Part shown: one piece after another, positions 54,718 to 62,136 of the stretch
Position numbering within the stretch: the stretch's first letter is position 1
Layout: every line of letters begins with the position of its first letter
Assembly (NCBI GenBank): GCA_002929135.1
Contig: PESC01000058.1
Location: forward strand, 62,001 to 126,000
Origin: Methylomonas sp.
GTDB lineage: Bacteria; Pseudomonadota; Gammaproteobacteria; Methylococcales; Methylomonadaceae
Direction of reading: 5' to 3'
Length of the DNA stretch: 64,000 nt
Made by a program: the position numbers and the translations under genes
The notes under the pieces: generated by a model
Database searches by the model: none
What the model saw: the letters and a program-made list of their open reading frames with translations, nothing else
Told to the model about the DNA's origin: nothing

Positions 54718-55614
54718 ATGGAAAAAACCCAACTGGCACTGGCAATCGCAGGTCTGGCACTATCGGCAACGGTAAGCACCGCGTCGGCGCATACCATGTA
54801 CAACACCTTTACCACCACGGCGTCGTCACAAACCGACGGTTGGATCCGGGTTTTCGATGGTAACGGCGATGCCGTTGCAACCGGCCCGGAAAGCCAGGGC
54901 AACAAAGGTAATTTTGTACCTTGGGTGGGCACCGCAGGCGGTGCACTGCCATACGGTTATGCCGGGTCGTCGCATCTGAACTGGGCGGCGGAACTTCATT
55001 CCATTGGCCAAACCCTGGAGATTTCCAGAGCTGATGCCTTGACTCGTTACAACTTTGCCGCCGAGATCGACACCGGCGCCGGTGCCTGGCTGGATGAAGG
55101 CCACAGCGCCCAAGGCGCGCCCACAGTCGTTGGCCCAACCGGCTGGCGCCATCAAACCGAGATTGGCCTGATCAAATCCCATATCGATGCCGACATCGTG
55201 TTGCGTCCTTCGGTCGTCGACGGAACCGGGTTCAACATCCAGAATTTCGGCATCACCGTATTCAGGGGTATGGACACCAACACCGGCAACTACTCGCATC
55301 ACGGCGCCTGGAACTGCCCAGGTTGCAACCCGGCAAGGCCTTTTACCCAGGACAACCCATTCGGCACCCAAGGGCTTAGCTACCTGATCCACGACGCTAC
55401 GGTCGATGCCAACAACCCACTGGTATTCCGCGCCCAAGCCAATCAAATCTATTCCATCTACCTCGGTGGCGCCGGTGTAGGCCGCTGGAACGCCAATCTT
55501 GCCGACTACAGACTGAACATCACGGCTGTGCCGGTTCCAGGTGCCGTCTGGTTGTTCGGTACGGCACTGGCGGGTTTGATCGGTTTTGGTCGTCGTAAAG
55601 CAGCCGCAGTCTGA
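54718..55614 (+). CDS. PEP-CTERM-type secreted protein A
   Basis: 298 residues. Signal peptide MEKTQLALAIAGLALSATVS, cleaved after ASA. The mature part contains HTMYNTFTTTASSQTDGWIR and many aromatic, Gly and His residues (NYSHHGAWNCPGCNP). The end is the sorting signal: VPVPGAVWLFGTALAGLIGF then GRRK, a PEP-CTERM variant with VPVPGAVWLF, one membrane helix and an Arg-rich tail. Such proteins are processed by exosortase/archaeosortase-type enzymes, not in this window. The His and Cys content suggests metal binding, an inference. No named family recognised. Confidence 0.75.
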   Translation: MEKTQLALAIAGLALSATVSTASAHTMYNTFTTTASSQTDGWIRVFDGNGDAVATGPESQGNKGNFVPWVGTAGGALPYGYAGSSHLNWAAELHSIGQTLEISRADALTRYNFAAEIDTGAGAWLDEGHSAQGAPTVVGPTGWRHQTEIGLIKSHIDADIVLRPSVVDGTGFNIQNFGITVFRGMDTNTGNYSHHGAWNCPGCNPARPFTQDNPFGTQGLSYLIHDATVDANNPLVFRAQANQIYSIYLGGAGVGRWNANLADYRLNITAVPVPGAVWLFGTALAGLIGFGRRKAAAV

Positions 55615-55674
55615 TCACGGTTTTCACGCAATCCTGGGTCGGCTGGTTTCAGCCGACCTTGCAAAGAGGGCATC

Positions 55675-56532
55675 ATGAAAAAATCAACACTACACAAGGC
55701 CGTATCGGCAGTGCTGGGCTTGGCGGCGTTATCCGCCGTTTCTACCCAGGCACAAGCGTTTGGCGGTTCCACCTTCAATCTGGGGCCGTTCACCGGCGCC
55801 GAGCTGTCGGCCAATTCGACGGCACCTTTCAAATCCTGGACTGACTACGGTGCCAGCAATTTCGGCTGGGTACACACTGCGGCCTGGGCGACGTTACGCA
55901 TCGGCTCGGCCAGCGACATCGCCAATGGCGTGACCTATGACGTGATACTCACCATACGCGGACGCGGCAATGCCAGTGGCAACGCTACCACCAGCACACT
56001 CGACAATCCGGCCTTTTCGCTGTGGACTGGCGGCACCAATGCCACGACCACCAACGGTCACGGCTTTCATCAGTTCAACCAGGTCAGGGGCGCTGACTCT
56101 GCAACCAATGCCGCGCTCACAACCGGTGGTGTATTGAACAGTGCACAAGGCTGGATAGGCTACGCCAATGCCGGCAATGGCTTCACCAACGGTGATGGCA
56201 ATGTCGTCGGCCATGGTGGCGTCAACGCCAGCACTTCATGGTTGACCAATCCGGCGGCGTCGAGCTGGTCTTACAGCCAGCTCAACCAGAACAACGGCTC
56301 ACTGGCGCTGGATTTTGCCCAATTGACGCTGATGGGCCTGAAATCCGGCCATTACCTGCTGGCCTTGGGCGGTAGCTGTCCGTCGCCAACACCAGAAGCC
56401 GATTGCGGAAGAGGCCAGCAGTTCAGCTTCACCGTATCCCAGGTGCCGGTACCCGGCGCAGTATGGTTGTTCTCGACCGCTGGCTTGGGCTTGGCGGCTA
56501 TGGGGCGTCGCAGGCGCAAAATTGCGCTATAA
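55675..56532 (+). CDS. PEP-CTERM-type secreted protein B
   Basis: 285 residues. Signal peptide ending in ALSAVSTQAQAFGG; a body rich in Gly, Asn, Ser, Thr and Ala with FNLGPFTGAELSANSTAPFK and the motif SWSYSQLNQNNGSLALDFAQ. The C-terminal sorting tail is VPVPGAVWLFSTAGLGLAAM then GRRRRK. It shares the tail type with the previous gene and lies 60 bases after it, so both are probably one unit. The body does not match the first protein. Confidence 0.75.
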   Translation: MKKSTLHKAVSAVLGLAALSAVSTQAQAFGGSTFNLGPFTGAELSANSTAPFKSWTDYGASNFGWVHTAAWATLRIGSASDIANGVTYDVILTIRGRGNASGNATTSTLDNPAFSLWTGGTNATTTNGHGFHQFNQVRGADSATNAALTTGGVLNSAQGWIGYANAGNGFTNGDGNVVGHGGVNASTSWLTNPAASSWSYSQLNQNNGSLALDFAQLTLMGLKSGHYLLALGGSCPSPTPEADCGRGQQFSFTVSQVPVPGAVWLFSTAGLGLAAMGRRRRKIAL

Positions 56533-56659
56533 GGCTGTATATCCCAGTAATGTCAGTCTGAACGTAGTTGGGGGGTATTTCCACCCTCATCCCAACCCCG
56601 CGTGGTTGACGCGGGGTAATTCATAATGAGCCACATTGGGTCGCGGAGCTTGAATACGT

Positions 56660-57148
56660 ATGTTGAACAGAATAATCCTCACATCCCTAATCGCCATTTG
56701 TTTGAGTGGTTGCGTATCGCTTAGAACAGACATGGTCAATGCCGATGGTCAACAGGACAACTGCCAGGTTACCGGTGGAGGCTTGGGGTTGGGTGCTGTG
56801 ATTGGCATAGGCAGTGCTTATATTGCTCGCTCGTCCTGTGTAAGTGATATGGAGAGCTTGGGCTATCTGGCCATAGACGAAGCCGGATTTCCTGGATTCA
56901 GTTTGTCCGAACAAGGCACTGCAAGAGCGGAAATTCAAAGCGTAGTCGATGGTACCGATGCAAAGCTCAATGGCCTGGCCCCGGGTGATCTGGTGGTTTC
57001 AGTGAATAATGTGCCAGTAAAAGATGTAAACGAGGCAAAAAAGAAGTTATTCGGTCCAATTGAAGAGGCGGTGAACATTGCCATTTTGCGGCAAAACAAT
57101 CAAAGAAGTGTTTTGCTGAAACGCGAACCATTCAAAGGCAATAATTGA
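56660..57148 (+). CDS. PDZ-like lipoprotein
   Basis: 162 residues. Lipobox ICLSGC (Cys18), then a Gly-rich hydrophobic segment (GGGLGLGAVIGIGSAYIA) and a PDZ-like domain (AEIQSVVDGTDAKLNGLAPG then DLVVSVNNVPVKDVNEAKKK). Serine protease residues are absent, so it would be a peptide-binding lipoprotein. Cys after the lipobox: Val-Ser. Partners unknown. Confidence 0.7.
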   Translation: MLNRIILTSLIAICLSGCVSLRTDMVNADGQQDNCQVTGGGLGLGAVIGIGSAYIARSSCVSDMESLGYLAIDEAGFPGFSLSEQGTARAEIQSVVDGTDAKLNGLAPGDLVVSVNNVPVKDVNEAKKKLFGPIEEAVNIAILRQNNQRSVLLKREPFKGNN

Positions 57149-57284
57149 ATCCAGCGCAGGATTGGTATGCAATGCTTTGGTGTCCCCGTGCTGGATACAA
57201 CCGGACGCGAAAGTCTTGCAGCGAGTTGCTACTTCTAAAGATTGTCAAGACTCGCAATCAAGGAAAACCAGGACATCGGTCAGG

Positions 57285-57313
57285 ATGACTTGCCAGGGAT
57301 GGCACTCTATAAT
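57285..57313 (+). promoter_or_regulatory. Candidate promoter upstream of the 57.5 kb lipoprotein
   Basis: TATAAT at 57308-57313 with ATGACT at 57285-57290 (4 of 6 to TTGACA), 17 bases apart. It is about 150 bases before the ATG at 57467; the rest of the 57149-57466 gap shows no other gene. Confidence 0.35.
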
Positions 57314-57466
57314 CTGGCGCTTCGCCCAGTTTGCAAATCCACGATTTTTTTGATAGCACCATTTCGGTGAGAACCCATGCCGGAGATCGGTAGGTCTTGC
57401 CGTGCGCGAGCTTGGCAAGGAAAGCAACACCGCCTTGATAGCCAAACCGACAATGAAGGAAAGATC

Positions 57467-57871
57467 ATGAACCCAGTCACGATACTAATTCTGATAGCCA
57501 CGCTTACTGGCTGCGCCACCATTACCCAAGGCAGTAGACAAAACGTATCGGTAACCACGCAAGGCGATGTGGATCCGACCGAGACGATTTGCAAATTGCA
57601 CAACACCGAAGGCATCTGGACGGTCTCGCCAGATCAACCCATTCGGGTTGATCGCGACGGCGATCCGCTCAATATCGAGTGCAAAAACAATCAGCAAACA
57701 GGGCGCGCCAGCATCGACCCTGATTTCGATGGCTCGTATCTGGCGCTAAACCTGCTGATTGATTTATGCATCATCTCTTGCTGGGTCGATGGCCTTAACC
57801 ATTCATGGTACGAATACCCGGCGTTTATTCCGGTGCGGATGGTTGGCAACAAGAAGGGCTTTGCTCAATGA
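57467..57871 (+). CDS. Small lipoprotein of unknown function
   Basis: 134 residues from ATG57467 (AAGGAA ribosome site just upstream). Lipobox ATLTGC (Cys16), then TITQGSRQNVSVTTQG, a beta-rich region with CKLHNTEGIWTVSPDQPIRV, and a C-terminal hydrophobic stretch (LALNLLIDLCIISCWVDGLN) with the tail SWYEYPAFIPVRMV. The ending is typical of a family of small proteobacterial lipoproteins with a WVDxxxxSWYEYP-like tail. Function unknown. Confidence 0.75.
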   Translation: MNPVTILILIATLTGCATITQGSRQNVSVTTQGDVDPTETICKLHNTEGIWTVSPDQPIRVDRDGDPLNIECKNNQQTGRASIDPDFDGSYLALNLLIDLCIISCWVDGLNHSWYEYPAFIPVRMVGNKKGFAQ

Positions 57872-57902
57872 GGTTTCTGAAAAAGTAGATACGCTCCGAC
57901 CG

Positions 57903-59558
57903 ATGGTTGTTAACCCATTTCCCTCGACAACACCCGGTCGGAATACACTTTGCCCGTGCGGCAGCGGCAAAAAAGTCAAGGCGTGTTGCGGGGCTTCAGG
58001 TGCCATGCCGCATTCCGTACTGCCTGACGACTCGGCGCAACGTCATCGCGAGGCTTACGATGCCGTCAAACGCGGCGATCATGCCGAAGCGGAGCGCTGT
58101 TTCCGCGAGTTGCTCGCAGGCAAACCTAACGATGCCGCATTCATGGCCGGTTTGGGGCAGGCCTTGTGCTGGCTCAAGCGGCGCAAGGAAGGCGTTGCCC
58201 ATCTTTTACGCGCCGCCAAGGCGGTGCAGCGTCAGACCGAAAAACACTGCGCCCCGGCGTTTGCCGTCGATCTGTCGGCGCAGTTGCTGCACTGGGGCGA
58301 GGCTGACGCCGCCGAACGACTGGCTCGTGTCGCCGTTCGTGTCGCGCCCGATTCTGCCGTCGCGCTCAACAATCTGGCGCTCTGTCTGAGCCGGGTCAAC
58401 CGCCACCGCGAAGCCTTACCCCTTGCCCGCCGCGTTTGCGCATTACTGCCGCAGCATCCGGGCTGCAGCATTTTGCTGGCAACGCTCGAAGCGCGGGCGG
58501 GGGAGCGCGACGCAGCACTGGCGCGTCTTGCGCAGGTGATCGAGCGTAACGACGAGCCGTTGCAAACCGCAAGAGCCTGGCTGGAAAGCAGTGTCATCCT
58601 CGACACGCTGGCGCGGTACGATGACGCCTTTGCTGCGATGACCCGCGCCGGTGCGCTGCATTCGGCAGCTTATGATTTTCCACCCGACCGGCGCGATTAC
58701 TTCTTCGACAATCTGGCACGTAACCGCGACGGTTTCGATGCGGTGTTGCTGAATCGTTGGTCGGCTGAAGACCTGGCGTCCGACGGCTTGCCGTCGCCGA
58801 TTTTCCTGCTGGGATTTTTAAGGTCGGGCACCACGCTGACCGAGCAGGTCATCGCGGCCCACCCCAGGCTGATGGCCACCGACGAGAGCAGTATCGTGTT
58901 TGAAATGGGCCAGCAATTGGTGGCGATGACCGGCATTCACGACCATCAGGCCGACGCCGTGCGGCGATTGAATCAGGCTCAGGTGCAGGCGTTGCGGCGG
59001 TTTTACTGGCAGCGTATGGCCCTGGAATTCGGCGATCAGGTGATGCGTAGGCCGTTGATCGACAAACACGCGCTGAATACCATTGATCTCGGCCTGATTG
59101 CCGTGGTGTTCCCTGCGGCCAAAATCCTGTTTGCCGTGCGCGATCCGCGCGACATTTGCATCAGTTGCTTCATGCAGCCGTTCGCCCCTTCACCTGCAAC
59201 CATCAACTTGTTATCCTGGCAGGGCATTGCGCAGCAATACGCAGCCGTGATGGATTACTGGCTGCATTTACGTCCCTTGATGCAGCCGTCTTATCTTGAA
59301 CTGCGCTACGAAGACAGCGTGGGCGATTTCGAAACCTGCTATCGCCGGGTTTTCGAGTTTCTTGGTGTGGAATGGGTCGATGAGGTGACTCGCTTCCACG
59401 AAAAAGTCCAGGGGCGTTACGTCTCGACGCCGAGCTTCGCCCAGGTTTCGCAGCCTCTCTATCGCTCTGCGGTAGCGCGTTGGCGGCATTATCCGGGTCA
59501 GGTCGAAGAAATCATGCCGTGCTTGCAGCGTTTCGTCGCGGCGTTCGGTTATGACTGA
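57903..59558 (+). CDS. SEC-C / TPR / sulfotransferase-like fusion protein
   Basis: About 551 residues from ATG57903. The N-terminus bears a SEC-C zinc motif (RNTLCPCGSGKKVKACCG), then three or so TPR units (RHREAYDAVKRGDHAEAERC, DAAERLARVAVRVAPDSAVA, EALPLARRVCALLPQHPGCS), then a sulfotransferase domain (residues about 295-540) with PAPS-loop FLLGFLRSGTTLTEQ and VRDPRDICISCF for the 3'-phosphate. The P-loop Pro-Arg is Leu-Arg here. TPR-sulfotransferases are a known class; the added SEC-C finger may dock the protein to a partner. The frame is open upstream to 57759, but that overlaps the lipoprotein gene. Confidence 0.8.
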   Translation: MVVNPFPSTTPGRNTLCPCGSGKKVKACCGASGAMPHSVLPDDSAQRHREAYDAVKRGDHAEAERCFRELLAGKPNDAAFMAGLGQALCWLKRRKEGVAHLLRAAKAVQRQTEKHCAPAFAVDLSAQLLHWGEADAAERLARVAVRVAPDSAVALNNLALCLSRVNRHREALPLARRVCALLPQHPGCSILLATLEARAGERDAALARLAQVIERNDEPLQTARAWLESSVILDTLARYDDAFAAMTRAGALHSAAYDFPPDRRDYFFDNLARNRDGFDAVLLNRWSAEDLASDGLPSPIFLLGFLRSGTTLTEQVIAAHPRLMATDESSIVFEMGQQLVAMTGIHDHQADAVRRLNQAQVQALRRFYWQRMALEFGDQVMRRPLIDKHALNTIDLGLIAVVFPAAKILFAVRDPRDICISCFMQPFAPSPATINLLSWQGIAQQYAAVMDYWLHLRPLMQPSYLELRYEDSVGDFETCYRRVFEFLGVEWVDEVTRFHEKVQGRYVSTPSFAQVSQPLYRSAVARWRHYPGQVEEIMPCLQRFVAAFGYD

Positions 59559-59759
59559 ATGCCCTTATGTACCCTCGTCCCAACACTATCATGCTGGAGT
59601 TTCCTGTCCAGTACCCGCTTGGCAAGTGCAAATCCACTCCCAGAAGGCGAAGGAGGGCAATGTGGACGTTATTGGTTTCTCGGCCCTTATTCGGCTTGCA
59701 CTTGCAAAACCGGGCATAATTGAGGGCAGCGCAACTCTATGATCGTTGAGGTAAAAACC

Positions 59760-59999
59760 ATGCAAATTGCCGTCAATCTTCCGAATGATTTTGTCGCGTT
59801 TCAATCCGTTACCGACATCGAAAAGGATATGCGTTTAAGCTACTCGCTGTGGTTGTTCAAAAACAGCCGTGTGACACTGGTCAAAGCGGCAGAGTTAGCC
59901 GGGTTGGACACTTACGACTTCATGGCTGCCTGTAAACAAAACGAAGTGGCGATCATCGACATCAGCAAGGAAGAGTTGCTGGAAGAGTTGGCGGGATGA
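59760..59999 (+). CDS. UPF0175-family antitoxin-like protein
   Basis: 79 residues from ATG59760 (GAGG 8 bases upstream). MQIAVNLPNDFVAFQSVTDI, then LSYSLWLFKNSRVTLVKAAE and DTYDFMAACKQNEVAI: the UPF0175 pattern in which a short HTH-like pair precedes a PIN/DUF3368 toxin. Intact. Its partner follows after 7 bases. Confidence 0.85.
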   Translation: MQIAVNLPNDFVAFQSVTDIEKDMRLSYSLWLFKNSRVTLVKAAELAGLDTYDFMAACKQNEVAIIDISKEELLEELAG

Positions 60000-60006
60000 A
60001 AACACT

Positions 60007-60383
60007 ATGATTTTAGTAGCAGATTGCTCCGCATTGATAGCGTTGGCAATCTGCGATGGTCTGCATTTTCTGGAGCAGCTGTTTGACACTGTAGTTGTAC
60101 CAGAAGCCGTTTACAACGAGGCCGTTCATCCGGACAAAAAACCGAGGCCATGCTGCTTTTCAAACAACTCAACGCCGATAAGTTGTTGATCGATGATCGG
60201 CGCGGTCGGAAAGTGGCCAAGATCAACGGTATCAGTACCGTTGGCTCGCTCGGCGTACTGCTTGTCGCAAAAGAAAAAGGGTTGATCAGTGAAATTGCGC
60301 CGATGCTAGTTCAAATTGAACAGTCGGATATTTATTTGAGTGAAGAGCTGATCACGACAGTTTTGGCGTTGGCGGGTGAATAA
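60007..60383 (+). pseudogene. DUF3368/PIN-domain toxin, frameshifted and shortened
   Basis: Frame 1 (60007 to a stop at 60187) reads MILVADCSALIALAICDGLH then TVVVPEAVYNEAVHPDKK. Frame 2 (to 60383) resumes EAMLLFKQLNADKLLIDDRR, GRKVAKINGISTVGSLGVLL. These are the N- and C-terminal parts of a DUF3368 PIN domain with Asp catalytic residues in VADCSAL and LLIDDRRGR. A six-A run at 60136-60141 marks the shift. The joined product is about 30 residues shorter than usual, so a deletion is also likely. Probably inactive, leaving a lone antitoxin. Confidence 0.75.
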
Positions 60384-60588
60384 GCAAATAAGGGCTTTTC
60401 AGTGCCATGAGTCTATTCAGCGCAACCTGACGTTCATGAAGGCACTGCGTCGCCCCGGAAAATGAAAGACAACTCCGTAAAAGCTTTCGGCTTTCACAGT
60501 AAACTCAGCAATTGCAACGATTCCGCAAAAACCAAAACCTCATCGGATTTCGAGTATATCTCGCTGTTTTTTCAGCCAACGTAATGCT

Positions 60589-61011
60589 TTATTCGATATT
60601 GGGCAGTTCGCTATTGAGCAGGATTTTCTGAAAAGCAATGCGTTTGGTGCTGTTGATCAACAAAGGTGATTTGATGACGCCTTTTATTGCGGGTTGTCCA
60701 TTTTCACCCGCGTCGTCTCTGTGCAGCAGAATCAAAATCAGCAGCTCGTCGTCAGCGTCGATTTGCAGTAATTTTGCATCGTCATCCGTCAACACGAAGT
60801 CGTAATGGATATTGAAATGCGACGGATGCGCAACCGAAAAGGCCAGCTCATCATCATCCAGCGATTGCAGCCAATAGACGATTTCGCTGCCTTCCTGGTG
60901 AAACAGCTTGAAGCGATGCTGATCTTCGAACCCTGGAATACCCGCTGGAAAATTTATGATCGTGTCGGGATTGATGTGTTGATTGCCGAATAATTTGGAT
61001 TGTATTTCCAT
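60589..61011 (-). CDS. fliW: Flagellar assembly factor FliW
   Basis: 140 residues. KLFGNQHINPDTIINFPAGI, then PGFEDQHRFKLFHQEGSEIV, and ADDELLILILLHRDDA; the tail INSTKRIAFQKILLNSE. The FPAGIPGF motif is diagnostic. FliW binds flagellin and the regulator CsrA in a partner-switching circuit; neither gene is here. Alone between the toxin remnant and the moaB gene. Confidence 0.92.
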   Translation of the reverse strand: MEIQSKLFGNQHINPDTIINFPAGIPGFEDQHRFKLFHQEGSEIVYWLQSLDDDELAFSVAHPSHFNIHYDFVLTDDDAKLLQIDADDELLILILLHRDDAGENGQPAIKGVIKSPLLINSTKRIAFQKILLNSELPNIE

Positions 61012-61197
61012 GATGCGCCCGTTTTCGCTTGGGGAAAGAAGTGGTTTGGCCTGAAACTATAGCGAGCAAAACGATTTGCACAATACGGAAGCCATAGAAA
61101 TCCGTCGATGCGTGGTGTCTCAGTGCGATAAACCAATAGCTTGCCTTGCGCCATTCAGGTTTCCTAGAATGACCGCCTAATTGCCTGGAGTCTGATC

Positions 61198-61710
61198 GTG
61201 AGCGAATTCATTGCATTGCAGATTGCCGTGCTGACGGTATCTGACAGCCGAACCGAGGCCGACGATGTATCGGGGCTGGCCCTGGTCGAGCGTCTGACCG
61301 GCGCCGGTCATCATCTGTACGAAAAAACCATCGTCCCGGATGACATCTACCGCATTCGCGCCGTGATCAGCCGATGGATTGCCGAGTCTGCGGTGAACGT
61401 GGTGCTGACCACCGGCGGCACCGGTGTTACCGGGCGGGATGGCACGCCGGAAGCAGTCGCACCGCTGCTGGACAAGGTGCTGGACGGCTTTGGCGAAGTG
61501 TTCAGAATGCTGTCGTATCAAGACATCAAAACCTCGACCATGCAGTCGCGTGCCCTGGCCGGGGTTGCCAATGCCACTTACATATTCTGTGTGCCGGGTT
61601 CAACCAGCGCCTGTCGCACCGCCTGGGATGGTTTGATAAAAGATCAACTGGATTACCGAACCAAGCCCTGCAATCTGGTACAACTGATGCCGAGGCTGCT
61701 GGAAAAATGA
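61198..61710 (+). CDS. moaB: Molybdenum cofactor biosynthesis protein B
   Basis: 170 residues, the MoaB/MogA fold. Characteristic: [52 protein letters not shown] and the tail [17 protein letters not shown]. It adenylylates molybdopterin in the MogA subfamily; MoaB proper has a less certain role. The start GTG61198 precedes [13 protein letters not shown]. Overlaps the next gene by ATGA. Confidence 0.95.
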   Translation: MSEFIALQIAVLTVSDSRTEADDVSGLALVERLTGAGHHLYEKTIVPDDIYRIRAVISRWIAESAVNVVLTTGGTGVTGRDGTPEAVAPLLDKVLDGFGEVFRMLSYQDIKTSTMQSRALAGVANATYIFCVPGSTSACRTAWDGLIKDQLDYRTKPCNLVQLMPRLLEK

Positions 61711-62081
61711 CACGATCGAATCTGTTGATCATTGCCGCCGTATCCGGCTTCGTCGCCGTCGCCATGGGCGCTTTTGGCGCACACGGCTTGAAGCCCTTGT
61801 TGAACGACTACCAGCTCGACATCTACAAAACCGCCGTCAACTACCAGATGTGGCATACCTTGTTGCTGACGCTGACGGCGATGCTGCCCGGCCAGCGTTT
61901 GCTGCGTTGGGTGGCTGTTTTGCTGATCGCCGGTATCCTGCTGTTCTCGGGCAGTCTGTATCTGCTGGCGATATTCAACATCCGCTGGCTGGGCATGATA
62001 ACGCCGATAGGTGGCCTGGCATTTCTGGGCGCCTGGGCTTTGCTGGCCTGGGTGGCGTACCACCAAGTTGAGCGCGATTGA
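61707..62081 (+). CDS. DUF423 membrane protein (YgdD-like)
   Basis: 124 residues with four membrane helices. GFVAVAMGAFGAHGLKPLLN and NYQMWHTLLLTLTAM are the DUF423 signature (FGAHGL, YQMxH), and the end SLYLLAIFNIRWLGMITPIG GLAFLGAWA matches too. ATG61707 overlaps the moaB TGA. Function is unknown in the whole family. Confidence 0.9.
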   Translation: MTRSNLLIIAAVSGFVAVAMGAFGAHGLKPLLNDYQLDIYKTAVNYQMWHTLLLTLTAMLPGQRLLRWVAVLLIAGILLFSGSLYLLAIFNIRWLGMITPIGGLAFLGAWALLAWVAYHQVERD

Positions 62082-62136
62082 CCGAGAAACCGCCCGCCAA
62101 CACCTCTTTCACGATTCATCCCACCCTCGACCAACC

